A stretch of DNA of 64,000 nucleotides from an uncultured Blautia sp. (GCA_937893675.1 CALBGI010000075.1:7487-71486), one strand, 5' to 3'. Numbered from the stretch's first letter, positions 33,625 through 42,580 are shown. The notes: generated from the letters alone by a model not told the origin. A program made the numbers and translations.

Positions 33625-34464
33625 TTATCCTTTCACTGCACCTGCTGTCATTCCCGCGATCACTTGCTTTTGAAAAAGCAAATACATTATAACTACAGGG
33701 ATAATAGAAATTACAAAGCCCGCACATAAAAGTCCATACTTTGTAGCATAAGATCCTTTTAATGCAGAAATTGCAAGTGATAATGTTTTTTTATATGGCG
33801 AAGATATCAGAACCAATCCCATGAGCAAGTCATTCCAACAATTCAAAAATGCCAGCGTAGCAACTGTAGCAATTCCCGGTTTCGCAATCGGAAAAATGAT
33901 ACGTAGAAAAATTTGTTCCGTAGAACAGCCATCTATTGTTGCAGCCTCATCCATTTCCCTCGGTATGCTTTCAAAAAAGCCATTCATTATATACATACTC
34001 AACGAAATATTTGTAGCTGTGTACATAAGGATTAAGGATAACAGATTATCTGTAAGACCTATTTTTTTAAAAATTAAAACAGATGGTATTAACAACGCAT
34101 GAATCGGAATCATGATTCCTAATGAAAAATAGGCAGAAAAGAATCTATTCCTCCATACTCGAGTCAATATATAGCACCCCATAGATGTTGCAATGATCAG
34201 AACTACAAGTGTTATCAAACATACAAACATACTGTTCAAAAAATTGCGGCCTACATCTACCCCTTCCCAAACCTCCTTGTAATTGACTAAATCTATTTTT
34301 ATCGGCAAACCGAACGGATTTCCAAAAATAGCGTTATTATCTTTAAAAGAGGAAATCAACACCCATACAAACGGGTATAATGATATAATTGCTGCTAATG
34401 TCAAAAATACATATTTAATCACTTCTAATATTTGATATTTCCAGGATTTATGAAAAAATCTCAT
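33625..34464 (-). CDS. Carbohydrate ABC transporter permease (MalG-like)
   Basis: A 279-residue inner-membrane permease with six predicted helices and the EAA loop EAATIDGCSTEQIFLRIIFP near residue 190, which contacts the ATPase. It forms a heterodimer with the MalF-like protein encoded 8 bases upstream. As is common in Firmicutes carbohydrate-uptake (CUT1) systems, no dedicated ATPase gene is present, so a shared MsmX-type ATPase encoded elsewhere is expected. Confidence 0.95.
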   Translation of the reverse strand: MRFFHKSWKYQILEVIKYVFLTLAAIISLYPFVWVLISSFKDNNAIFGNPFGLPIKIDLVNYKEVWEGVDVGRNFLNSMFVCLITLVVLIIATSMGCYILTRVWRNRFFSAYFSLGIMIPIHALLIPSVLIFKKIGLTDNLLSLILMYTATNISLSMYIMNGFFESIPREMDEAATIDGCSTEQIFLRIIFPIAKPGIATVATLAFLNCWNDLLMGLVLISSPYKKTLSLAISALKGSYATKYGLLCAGFVISIIPVVIMYLLFQKQVIAGMTAGAVKG

Positions 34465-34472
34465 ATCTACTC

Positions 34473-35348
34473 CTATCTTTCTTCTTTTCGTGAAGAAAAC
34501 AAACGAAATAATAATGTAATTACAAGAGATAAAACTACAATTGTTACCGTGATCGCACTCCCCATTCCAAAATCGGAATTTACAAATGCGATTTTATACA
34601 TGTATACCCCTAGGTATGCTGAACGGACTCCCGGGCCACCGCCAGTCATAATCCATGAATGCTCAAAGGCTTTCAGAGAACCTGTTACACATAAGATCAC
34701 ACAGATATTTGTAAAATTGGCAATCTCTGGAAGCACAACTCTAAAAAATATCTGTATCCTGTTTGCTCCGTCAATTTGTGCGCTCTCTATCAATTCTTGC
34801 GGAATAGACTGAAGCGCTCCCAAAAATATTGTTACGTAAAGTCCTATATACTGCCAAACTTGAGGAACCATTACAGAATATAGAAGCGTATGTATGTTCG
34901 AAAGCCAATTTGTTGCAAACCTTCCAAGTCCAATTGCTTCAAGAATTTTATTAAACACTCCTATTTCACTGTTATAAAAAAGAGAAAACATTAGTGAAAT
35001 CGCAACTGGAGCAATTACCACCGGCAGAAAGAAAATTGTTCGATACAGTTTCATTCCTTTTACTTTAGAATACAGTAAATATGCCAATAAAATTCCTACT
35101 GGTATCTGAACGAATAAACTAATGACCAGCAATTTTATTGTATTCCAAAACGTAACCCAATAATCTTTGTTCTGAAATAGTGTTTTAAAATTCTCAAGTC
35201 CTACAAAAATTTTTTCTGTTACGCCATTCCAATTTGTTAAGCTATAGTAACCAGACTGTAAAAGCGGTATAAATAAAAACACCGTATAAATTAAGAAAAC
35301 CGGAAGTAAAAAGCCTAAACAAACAAAAAATTTTTTATTTTTGTTCAT
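34473..35348 (-). CDS. Sugar ABC transporter permease (MalF/UgpA-like)
   Basis: A 291-residue permease of about six helices, with the EAA-like loop ESAQIDGANRIQIFFRVVLPEI near residue 190. The N-terminal region FLLPVFLIYTVFLFIPLLQSGYYSLTNWNG is typical. It follows the binding-protein gene by 100 bases with a strong hairpin in between, which probably lowers permease expression relative to the binding protein. Partner of the next gene. Confidence 0.95.
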   Translation of the reverse strand: MNKNKKFFVCLGFLLPVFLIYTVFLFIPLLQSGYYSLTNWNGVTEKIFVGLENFKTLFQNKDYWVTFWNTIKLLVISLFVQIPVGILLAYLLYSKVKGMKLYRTIFFLPVVIAPVAISLMFSLFYNSEIGVFNKILEAIGLGRFATNWLSNIHTLLYSVMVPQVWQYIGLYVTIFLGALQSIPQELIESAQIDGANRIQIFFRVVLPEIANFTNICVILCVTGSLKAFEHSWIMTGGGPGVRSAYLGVYMYKIAFVNSDFGMGSAITVTIVVLSLVITLLFRLFSSRKEER

Positions 35349-35375
35349 GATTCCTCCTTATTTTGAGTACAAAAA

Positions 35376-35408
35376 GGCCGCCATTGTAGATACTCTTCAT
35401 TGGCGGCC
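35376..35408 (-). terminator. Intercistronic attenuator hairpin after the binding-protein gene
   Basis: Minus-strand GGCCGCCA (35408-35401) pairs perfectly with TGGCGGCC (35383-35376) and is followed by TTTTTG. It lies between the binding-protein stop and the first permease gene, where partial terminators often adjust expression ratios. Confidence 0.75.
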
Positions 35409-35448
35409 CTTTACTCAAATATCAAACACCTATTGTTCCATCTTCAAT

Positions 35449-36753
35449 CTATTTTTCCTTATCCAACACTGCCTGTACTTTATCCACAAATTCCTGGCCT
35501 GTAAGAGCCTTGATAAATAACTCATCCAAGCTGGAATCCATCATAGTAATTGCTTCTGCACTTGGCATTGTTGTATAATGAACCTGGACAAGATTTTTAT
35601 CGGCCGCATAATCAAGTGTTTTCTGCATAATTAATTTCTGTGAGTCCCTATTTACTTCAACTTTTTTGCATGGAATCATCCCACTCTCTGTAAGAGATTG
35701 TGACAACTCGTCAGATGCAAGCATATCACATACTTTCAAAACAGCATCATGCTTTTCAGGATCTTCATAGGAAGCTTTATTGATCATAAAACCATATACT
35801 GTGAAACCAGCTTCTATTGTTGCAGGATCTATTGTAGCATCAGGCATTTTCGGCATTGGAATAATATCACTGCACTCCTGGATTTCCTCTGGAATGGATT
35901 CATACATCCATGGATATGTGTATGTCATCGCTGCTTTTCTATCTGTATAAAGCTGAAGACTTGCTGACCAACCTCCATTTGCCATTGTATCTGCTGGAAA
36001 CAGTTTGTTATCAATCATATCAAGAATTGTATCTGCTACTTTTACTGCATTTTCTGTATTAAAATTCCCACCTGAGGCAAGCGCTGTAATTTCTTCTTTA
36101 CTCCCCTCATATTGATTATAAAGTTCGCTGAAGAAAAATTCAGATGGCGTTCCTCCATTACTCCCTATCGCCATGGGAATAATCCCCTTTTCATTTAAAA
36201 CTTTTCCTACATTTAACAATTCATCATAAGTAGTCGGATATTCCAAACCATTCTCTTCAAAAATTTCCTTGTTTGCCAGAAGAACCCCTCTTGTAGACTC
36301 AAGCGGAATTCCATATGTATTCCCATCCCCTGCAATGTAATAGTCGAATGATCCATCATCAAAGTCATCTCTCGACACATTATCACTTTCCGCAAAATAA
36401 TCATCTACATTCAGCAACAATCCTGCATCTACCATATCTTTCATCATACCACCGCCCCAGTATGTGAATACATCTGGAAGATCACCGGATGCCGTCTGAG
36501 TTTTAATTTTGGTTTTGTAGTCCTCAGTACTATAAGTTTGAAGAGTAATATCCATTGTGTCTGCATTTTCTTTCTGAAATTTTTCAAAAATAGGATAAAA
36601 ATAATCGTACTTTGAATCACCTTCCCCCCAGTTTGTAGCAATCACAATCGAAACCTTATCATCAGCCTTAATCTCCTGCCCGCCGTTAACACTCAGAATT
36701 CCTACACATAACGCTGCCGCTACACTAAAAGAAATCACTTTTTTTACTTTCAT
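35449..36753 (-). CDS. Extracellular sugar-binding protein (CUT1 family)
   Basis: A 434-residue binding protein. The receptor body starts with VSIVIATNWGEGDSKYDYFYPIFEKF and has the SBP_bac_1-type pattern (TQTASGDLPDVFTYWGGGMMKDM; AAMTYTYPWMYESIP). The signal peptide ends near residue 30 (EIKA-DD). The only nearby Cys (Cys16, AALCVG) does not form a canonical lipobox, so the way it stays at the cell surface is unclear. It is the first gene of the sugar operon, with a GAAGGAGG site. Its promoter region (36754-36890) is very AT-rich; no clear -35 is visible, as may be expected if the YesN-like regulator activates it. Confidence 0.92.
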   Translation of the reverse strand: MKVKKVISFSVAAALCVGILSVNGGQEIKADDKVSIVIATNWGEGDSKYDYFYPIFEKFQKENADTMDITLQTYSTEDYKTKIKTQTASGDLPDVFTYWGGGMMKDMVDAGLLLNVDDYFAESDNVSRDDFDDGSFDYYIAGDGNTYGIPLESTRGVLLANKEIFEENGLEYPTTYDELLNVGKVLNEKGIIPMAIGSNGGTPSEFFFSELYNQYEGSKEEITALASGGNFNTENAVKVADTILDMIDNKLFPADTMANGGWSASLQLYTDRKAAMTYTYPWMYESIPEEIQECSDIIPMPKMPDATIDPATIEAGFTVYGFMINKASYEDPEKHDAVLKVCDMLASDELSQSLTESGMIPCKKVEVNRDSQKLIMQKTLDYAADKNLVQVHYTTMPSAEAITMMDSSLDELFIKALTGQEFVDKVQAVLDKEK

Positions 36754-36892
36754 TCTATAACCTCCTTCAAATTTCTATCCTTTTCTTTATGAGATCTATC
36801 GATAAATCTTTTTTATATTTACATTATTACAAAAATATCTCTATTTTGAAATATGAATATCTTCCCACAAATGTTATAGATTTTTACATTTA

Positions 36893-36933
36893 TAAAAAAT
36901 GCCCATTATCAATTTTATAACTGATAACAGGCA
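36893..36933 (-). terminator. Terminator of the AlbA_2 gene
   Basis: Minus-strand TGCCTGTTATCA pairs with TGATAATGGGCA (with G-T pairs) around a 10-base loop, followed by six T. It separates the regulator gene from the sugar operon, which must have its own promoter. Confidence 0.75.
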
Positions 36934-36940
36934 ATTATCT

Positions 36941-38410
36941 TTATTCTTTTGGCTTTATAAATCTATATTTTCCTCTGCCCTGCTCTGCGGCACCTTCTAT
37001 CAAATCCATTTTCTTTATCTTTCTCAACATTTTACCTGCAGAAGATGATGCTAAATCACATATTTTTATAACATCCGCACGTGAAAATGCAACATCATAC
37101 TTAAAATGTTCAAATAACAAAAGCATATTTCTTTTAGTAGGTGAATTGAGTTTTAATTCTGAAATGGATTGTTGGAACGCTACTTTTTCACTCTCAAACG
37201 CTACTTTTTCACTCTCAAACGCTACTTTTTCCGCTCCAACAATTTCCTTTTCAACTGCTTCATAATTCAAATTGTACAGTGTTACTTGAAATGAAGTAAT
37301 ATCAGAGTAAAACTCTGGTTCCAATTCCTCACGATAGTTATAAGCTGTATGGTAGGCCTCTGTGATTTTCTTAAATCCACTACCTTGTCGTTCCATATAT
37401 CCCAGCCTTGCGAAAATATCCGCCAGAACAGGATTCCGGCGTGTTGAAGAAATATTGGTTATATCTCGTTCCTGTATCCGCGTTCCATCTGCCATACCTC
37501 CAGGAGAATGAATTGTAAGACGATCATCGTATATATCAATGTGGACTTCACTACCTAAAATAAGATAATCTCGATGAATCAAAGCATTAACAAGAGCTTC
37601 AAAAACGCTTCGCTCACAGTAATCTGGCATTTCAATACGGGAGTTAGCTGTTTTTTTCCATAGTGTTTTTGTATTCCGCTTCACAAAACCGGTGCCTTCA
37701 TTGAGCAAAATAATCAAACTCCCAGCATACTCTGCACTATCAAGAGCATCGACCATGCCTCCGCTTTTATCCAGGCCATTCCACCGAGTACAGAATAACC
37801 GAGAATGGTGGATGGGCGAATCATCCGCCAATAAAGCGCCCGCATTAGTCAATTTTCCGTGTCTATCCCTTATATCAAACGACTCAAACAGTTTTTCTTC
37901 CATACTGTTACCATTCCAAACCTTGTATCTCTCTCGCAGTTTAGAAAAAGCATAATCCTTAAAATCATATTCGGACTTCAAGGCGTCATAGGTTCGGTTC
38001 ATTCCCTTTAGTATGAGTTGATTAAGAACAAAACTGGGGGCAAGCACACTTTCATTGCCAATACGAATATATGCCTCCATCACACCATCTGCTTTATAAT
38101 AATAAGGAGTAGTATGTCCTGTAGAAATCGTCAATACAAGAATATCTTTATCGTCTCTCTGTTCCGGTACAAGAATAAAATTTGGATAGGGCGTAATACG
38201 TTCTTTAATCAATCGGCTGATTATCTCCGCATCAGCCTGTGCGTTGGCAAGACCAATTACATTTCTATTATCATCAATGCCGAAAACCAGAGTTCCTCCA
38301 ATGCCATTTGAAAAAGCGCTGACGCTTTTCAACCAACTTTTCGGTTTTTTCACTTCCAAAGCAACCTTGAAATCACATTCTGTACATTCTGCAATCCACC
38401 TATCACTCAT
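36941..38410 (-). CDS. AlbA_2-domain ATP-binding regulator (schlafen/divergent AAA-4 type)
   Basis: A 489-residue protein. The N-terminal AlbA_2 nucleic-acid-binding domain (about 10-130) has EVKKPKSWLKSVSAFSNGIGGTLVFGIDDN. The middle carries an ATP-binding region with FEALVNALIHRDYLILGSEVHIDIYDDRLTIHSPGGM and RNPVLADIFARLGYMERQGSG. After a linker with three EKVAF repeats comes a winged helix (LLFEHFKYDVAFSRADVIKICDLASSSAGKMLRKI). Such proteins are probable transcription regulators and occur in mobile or defence regions. It lies 21 bases after malY and has its own terminator. Confidence 0.88.
   Translation of the reverse strand: MSDRWIAECTECDFKVALEVKKPKSWLKSVSAFSNGIGGTLVFGIDDNRNVIGLANAQADAEIISRLIKERITPYPNFILVPEQRDDKDILVLTISTGHTTPYYYKADGVMEAYIRIGNESVLAPSFVLNQLILKGMNRTYDALKSEYDFKDYAFSKLRERYKVWNGNSMEEKLFESFDIRDRHGKLTNAGALLADDSPIHHSRLFCTRWNGLDKSGGMVDALDSAEYAGSLIILLNEGTGFVKRNTKTLWKKTANSRIEMPDYCERSVFEALVNALIHRDYLILGSEVHIDIYDDRLTIHSPGGMADGTRIQERDITNISSTRRNPVLADIFARLGYMERQGSGFKKITEAYHTAYNYREELEPEFYSDITSFQVTLYNLNYEAVEKEIVGAEKVAFESEKVAFESEKVAFQQSISELKLNSPTKRNMLLLFEHFKYDVAFSRADVIKICDLASSSAGKMLRKIKKMDLIEGAAEQGRGKYRFIKPKE
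37179..37233. repeat. 21-base tandem repeat in the AlbA_2 gene
   Basis: Two exact copies (37179-37199, 37200-37220) and a third that diverges after about 11 bases. Each encodes EKVAFES or EKVAFQQ in the linker between the ATP-binding and winged-helix domains. The length is a multiple of three. Confidence 0.95.
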
Positions 38411-38431
38411 ACTCTCTCCCTCTCTTTTATT

Positions 38432-39649
38432 TTACGATTTCCCAAGTGGCGTATATTTTGTCAGCCGCGCAAAAGCCTCCTTTACCCGCGCCAGAGGCAG
38501 CGCCAGATTCATCCGGATGCTGCACGGATGGCCAAACATTCTTCCGTCCTGCCATGCAACACCCACATCCCAGCCGGCTCTCAAGAGCTCGTCTACAGAA
38601 ATGCCATGTTCTTCACACCATCCGGTGCAATCCCAAAACAGCATATAGGTGCCCTGGGGTCTGCTGACCTCAATGCCCGGAAAATGCTGTGCAATATAGG
38701 TGCAGGCGTAATTCACATTTTCTGTGAGCACCTGGCAAAGCTCCTTTACCCACTCATGTCCCTCCGGCTGATATGCCCCCATCAGCGCATACATGGACAG
38801 CACGTTCATCTCGTTATAATGGGGCTTGCTGCTTTTCGCCCGCACTCTATCTCTGAGATATTCGTTGTAAATAATATGATAGCTTCCCACCAGCCCGGCT
38901 AGGTTGAAGGTTTTGCTGGGCGCATAGACGGCCACCGTACGATTTTTTGCATCCTCGCTGACAGACTGCGTCGGAATATGCTGATACCCCTCCAGAATAA
39001 TATCCGACCAGATTTCATCGGAAATAACAATACAGTCATTTTTCCGGTAAATCTCCATGGCTTTTTCCAGCTCCCAGCGCTCCCACACACGCCCGCAGGG
39101 ATTGTGCGGACTGCAGAAAACAGCCGCATGGATGTGGTGCTCTTTCAGCTTTGCGTCCATGTCCTCAAAATCCATGCGCCAAATTCCCTGTCCGTCCTTT
39201 TTCAGCGGACTGTGGATAATCCGAAATCCATTGTTGGTCAGACTGTTGGTGAATCCGATATAGGTTGGGCTGTGCAGAAGAATCCCGTCACCCGGCGATG
39301 CAAAGGCAGTCAGCGCAGACACCACACAGCCCAGAACGCCGTTTTCGTAGCCGATGCACTCCTTGGCAAGTCCGGTCACATGATTTCGTTTTTCCTGCCA
39401 TTGTATAATGGACTGATAGTATTCGTCTCTGGGCAGAAAATACCCGTACAGGGGATGCTTCGCCCGGTTGATGATCGCTTCCGGAATCGTGGGCACTGTG
39501 GCAAAATTCATATCTGCCACCCACATGGGAATCACGTCAAATCCGTCCTTCGGTTTCGCGGGAGCCATCCCCGTGCCGTCTCCCAGTCCGTCCACCGCAA
39601 TGGCATCCATTCCCCTCCGGTCGATCATCGATGTAAAATCGTACTTCAT
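38432..39649 (-). CDS. PLP-dependent aminotransferase / cystathionine beta-lyase (MalY/PatB)
   Basis: A fold-type I PLP enzyme of 405 residues. VIPMWVADMNFATVPTI is the MalY/PatB-type N-terminus, with SPTYIGF, CSPHNPCGRVW and VISDEIWSD as core motifs and the PLP-binding Lys in APSKTFNLAG. The usual activity is C-S bond cleavage of cystathionine or cysteine conjugates; aminotransfer is possible. The gene lies 19 bases after the eamA gene and may be co-transcribed with the alkD-like and eamA genes. Normal G+C. Confidence 0.93.
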   Translation of the reverse strand: MKYDFTSMIDRRGMDAIAVDGLGDGTGMAPAKPKDGFDVIPMWVADMNFATVPTIPEAIINRAKHPLYGYFLPRDEYYQSIIQWQEKRNHVTGLAKECIGYENGVLGCVVSALTAFASPGDGILLHSPTYIGFTNSLTNNGFRIIHSPLKKDGQGIWRMDFEDMDAKLKEHHIHAAVFCSPHNPCGRVWERWELEKAMEIYRKNDCIVISDEIWSDIILEGYQHIPTQSVSEDAKNRTVAVYAPSKTFNLAGLVGSYHIIYNEYLRDRVRAKSSKPHYNEMNVLSMYALMGAYQPEGHEWVKELCQVLTENVNYACTYIAQHFPGIEVSRPQGTYMLFWDCTGWCEEHGISVDELLRAGWDVGVAWQDGRMFGHPCSIRMNLALPLARVKEAFARLTKYTPLGKS

Positions 39650-39668
39650 GCTTCTGTTCCTCCTTGTC

Positions 39669-40082
39669 TCACAATACCATAACCAGTGTCCCGACTGTGA
39701 TAAGCGCTGCTCCTATGAGTGATTTTGCCGTAACGCTTTCCCGAAGAAAGACAAAGGCCAGAATCATTGTGATCACCACGCTCATTTTGTCAATGGGAAC
39801 CACCTTTGACGCCTCGCCCATTTGAAGGGCTTTGTAATAACACAGCCAGGATGCCCCTGTGGCAAGTCCTGACAGGATCAGAAACAGCCAGCTTTTTCTG
39901 CTGATTTCCTGTATCCCCCTCTGTGCGTTGGTAAGGAACACCATACCCCAGGCCATTGCCAGAACCACCACGGTGCGGATTGCTGTAGCAAGATTGGAAT
40001 TTACTCCGTCAATCCCCACCTTTGCCAAAATGGACGTCAACGCCGCAAATACTGCGGACAACAGTGCAAATACCGCCCACAT
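39669..40082 (-). CDS. Small EamA-type membrane transporter
   Basis: A 137-residue protein with four predicted helices, half the size of normal ten-helix EamA transporters. Features are MWAVFALLSAVFAALTSILAKVG and a closing LRESVTAKSLIGAALITVGTLVMVL, both typical of the drug/metabolite superfamily. Such half-size forms usually act as dimers. It stands between the alkD-like and malY genes. Substrate unknown. Confidence 0.9.
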   Translation of the reverse strand: MWAVFALLSAVFAALTSILAKVGIDGVNSNLATAIRTVVVLAMAWGMVFLTNAQRGIQEISRKSWLFLILSGLATGASWLCYYKALQMGEASKVVPIDKMSVVITMILAFVFLRESVTAKSLIGAALITVGTLVMVL

Positions 40083-40093
40083 ACTATCACCTC

Positions 40094-40795
40094 TTATCTT
40101 TTGACCTTGATTTTCAATGTGTTCAGATATTCCTTCTGCTCCGGCGTGATCCGGCAGCTTTCCCGGGCTTTCTGGAGCGCCTTGTTGTGCGTCCAGACAT
40201 CCAGATGCTGCTCCTCAAAACAGGGCAAAACTGCCTCATACTGTTTCGCCAGAGCCGTGGCAAAATACCAGGCGATCATCATATTTACGTAATACTCCTG
40301 AGAACGCAGCGCTGCCACCATATCCAGGTACTCAGGCCGGAAATCCGCATCCAGATAAAACCGCATCAGCATCCCCACTCCAAAGCGAACGGTATAGGTT
40401 TTGTCCGATGCGAGCCAACGCCGTATGGCGTCCAGAAGTTCCTTTTTGTGCTTTCCAAACACTTTGGGCACCATCATGTCACAGGTTGCCCAGTTGTCCA
40501 CAAAGGGCAAAAATTCCTCCACCTGCGCAAGACAGGTTTCATAGTCCTTTGTCTGCTCGATCAAAAAAGCGTGTACATTGTTTTCCTCGTAATATGTATG
40601 GGGCAGCTCCTTAAGAAACACCCCGATATCCGGATTCCCCGCCAGCTCCTTTGCCAACCTGCGAAGTTTTGGGACCCGTATCCCGATGATACGCTCTTTT
40701 TCTATGGTCGGCATCAGTGCTCCGTGAAAATCCCGGTATTCTAAATCCTGCATTTCCAAAAGCCTGGCTTGGATTTCCCGGCAAATTTCCTGCAT
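40094..40795 (-). CDS. DNA alkylation repair protein (AlkD-like)
   Basis: A HEAT-like-repeat DNA glycosylase of 233 residues, expected to remove alkylated purines. Motifs include IGIRVPKLRRLAKEL, VDNWATCDMMVPKVF (the conserved Trp/Asp region), YTVRFGVGMLMRFYLD and YYVNMMIAWYFATALAKQYE. The ATG at 40795 follows GGGAG by six bases and is preferred over the upstream frame start at 40846. Eleven bases later comes the EamA-like gene. Confidence 0.93.
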   Translation of the reverse strand: MQEICREIQARLLEMQDLEYRDFHGALMPTIEKERIIGIRVPKLRRLAKELAGNPDIGVFLKELPHTYYEENNVHAFLIEQTKDYETCLAQVEEFLPFVDNWATCDMMVPKVFGKHKKELLDAIRRWLASDKTYTVRFGVGMLMRFYLDADFRPEYLDMVAALRSQEYYVNMMIAWYFATALAKQYEAVLPCFEEQHLDVWTHNKALQKARESCRITPEQKEYLNTLKIKVKR

Positions 40796-40929
40796 ACAGC
40801 ACTCCCCTCTCTCTGCAGTCTTTCTGAATCGTTTTAAGCATATCATATTCTTGCCATTTCATAAACTGATTTCACAGGAAAACCGCTAAATCCCTCAAAA
40901 ATAGCATTTGAAAAGGAAAACGAAATGTG

Positions 40930-41151
40930 TTACTCTGTTTCACCAGATTTCAAATTCTTTTCTTCCTCCACCGCCCTGGGCCGATAATGATACAAAGCCT
41001 CATAGGACTCCCGTTCCGCATCCGATTGCGGCTCACTGGGGATCAGCCCGGTGCAGTCCATGGAGGACGCGGAATTTCCCAGGTAATCATACCCCTCGAT
41101 CACGATTCTGTTTTTCTCCTGCGGTGCCCTTTCTTTTTTGTTTTTCTCCAT
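40930..41151 (-). CDS. Small hypothetical protein, ribosome-binding site within a hairpin
   Basis: A 73-residue hydrophilic protein (EKNKKERAPQEKNRIVIEGYDYLGNSASSMDC, then RESYEALYHYRPRAVEEEKN), without signal or membrane segment. Not recognised, though such proteins may be common in relatives. The AAAGGAGG site eight bases before the ATG is very strong, which argues for a real gene. The same bases form the 3' arm of the terminator hairpin that follows the MATE gene. Confidence 0.7.
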   Translation of the reverse strand: MEKNKKERAPQEKNRIVIEGYDYLGNSASSMDCTGLIPSEPQSDAERESYEALYHYRPRAVEEEKNLKSGETE

Positions 41152-41155
41152 AACA

Positions 41156-41195
41156 AAAACCTCCTTTGGAGCTTATTTTCCCAAAAGGAGGTTTT
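41156..41195 (-). terminator. Terminator hairpin that covers a ribosome-binding site
   Basis: Minus-strand AAAACCTCCTTTTGG (41195-41181) pairs with CCAAAGGAGGTTTT (41169-41156), with one bulged base, followed by a short T run. It terminates the MATE operon. The second arm contains the AAAGGAGG site of the downstream 73-residue gene, so read-through RNA would hide that site. Confidence 0.8.
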
Positions 41196-41200
41196 TTTAT

Positions 41201-42580
41201 TCATGCAAAAGACCCGGCGTCCGGTTCTTCCCCGTCCCCGGGAAGGGAACGCAGAAATCCTGCCAGCATAGGTATGGTGACAGCCGCCGACAACAGATCC
41301 GCTGTCATCTGTGAAATCTGAATGCCCCATAAGCCCCACACCTGGCTGAAGACCAGCAGCACCGGAATGAAAAACAAGCCGCTTCGCATACTCGCCAGAA
41401 ATGCCGCCTGCCCGCCTTTTCCAATACTCTGGAACAGCATGTTCCCGCAAACCGAAACCGGCATAATGGCAAGCGCCACACACTGCGCCCGAAAAGCCAC
41501 CACACCAATGCGGATCACCTCTGCGTCGTCACGAAACAGCGCGATCACCGGCCGCGCGAATAGCATGCCGCCAACGGCAGCTGCAAGCATGATCACTCCG
41601 CCAAACCACAGGGTAAACAGACAGGCTTTTTTTACCCGGCTGTATTTTTTCGCACCGTAATTAAAAGCGGAAACCGGCTGAAAGCCCTGGCCGATTCCAA
41701 GTCCCACACAGAACATGGCATTGATCACCCTGGATACAATACTCATGGCCGCAATCGCCGCATCCCCATAAGGCGCTGCGCACTGGTTCAGAAGCATGAC
41801 AGAAATGCTGTTCAGCCCCTGGCGGAGCATACTTGGCATACCCACATACACAATATTCTTTATATCTGCCAGAGAACCCATATATCGAAAACTCATGCGG
41901 CTCTGCGTCTTTCCCCGAAGGAAGGGAAGCAGCAGGATAAACGCGCTCACGTACTGGGAAACCGCAGTGGAAATCCCCGCCCCCATAACGCCCATGTCAA
42001 AAACCTGGATGAGCAGATAATCTCCGAAAATATTCAGGATCCCTCCGGAGGTCAGGCCAACCATTGCAAAGACAGCCATGCCCTCGTATCGCAAAATATT
42101 GTTCATGACACATCCGGCAGCCATGGCCGGAGCGGCGATCAAAATCCCATAGCTGTACTCCCTTGCATAGGGCAGGATGGAATCGGTGCTTCCAAGAAGC
42201 TTCAGAAGAGGCGTCTGGAACAAAAGCCCCAGCGCCAGGATTAAAATTCCGCTTCCGATGGACAGAAAAAAACTGGTAGATGAAAACTTCCTCGCATTCT
42301 CCACATGGCGGTCCCCCAGCTGGCGGCTGATGTTGCTTCCCGCTCCGTGGCCGAACATAAAACCAAAGGCCTGGATGATCGCCATAAGCCCAAACACCAC
42401 TCCCGTTGCCCCGCTTGCGCTGGTGCCAAGCGTACTGACAAAATAGGTGTCCGCCATATTGTAAAGATTGGTCACCAGCATGCTGACCGTCGTTGGGAAT
42501 CCCAGCATCAGAACCAGCTTCGGCACCGGTGTTTTTGTCATTTTGTCATACTGCAGCTTTGCGCTATCTTCCATTTCCAT
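41201..42580 (-). CDS. MATE-family efflux transporter
   Basis: A 459-residue transporter with about twelve predicted helices in two halves: LGFPTTVSMLVTNLYNMADTYFVSTLG, GHGAGSNISRQLGDR, then a second repeat around VSRVINAMFCVGLGIGQGFQPVSAFNYGAKK. Its start overlaps the Nudix gene end by 17 bases. No clear ribosome-binding site precedes 42580, and the second ATG at 42574 or one at 42547 are alternatives. Last gene of the YitT-GNAT-GNAT-LUD-Nudix-MATE series. Substrate unknown. Confidence 0.93.
   Translation of the reverse strand: MEMEDSAKLQYDKMTKTPVPKLVLMLGFPTTVSMLVTNLYNMADTYFVSTLGTSASGATGVVFGLMAIIQAFGFMFGHGAGSNISRQLGDRHVENARKFSSTSFFLSIGSGILILALGLLFQTPLLKLLGSTDSILPYAREYSYGILIAAPAMAAGCVMNNILRYEGMAVFAMVGLTSGGILNIFGDYLLIQVFDMGVMGAGISTAVSQYVSAFILLLPFLRGKTQSRMSFRYMGSLADIKNIVYVGMPSMLRQGLNSISVMLLNQCAAPYGDAAIAAMSIVSRVINAMFCVGLGIGQGFQPVSAFNYGAKKYSRVKKACLFTLWFGGVIMLAAAVGGMLFARPVIALFRDDAEVIRIGVVAFRAQCVALAIMPVSVCGNMLFQSIGKGGQAAFLASMRSGLFFIPVLLVFSQVWGLWGIQISQMTADLLSAAVTIPMLAGFLRSLPGDGEEPDAGSFA

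Noticed and set aside
36941..38410. A defence system around the AlbA_2 protein
   Set aside because: No nuclease, methyltransferase or other defence partner is adjacent; neighbours are malY and a sugar operon.
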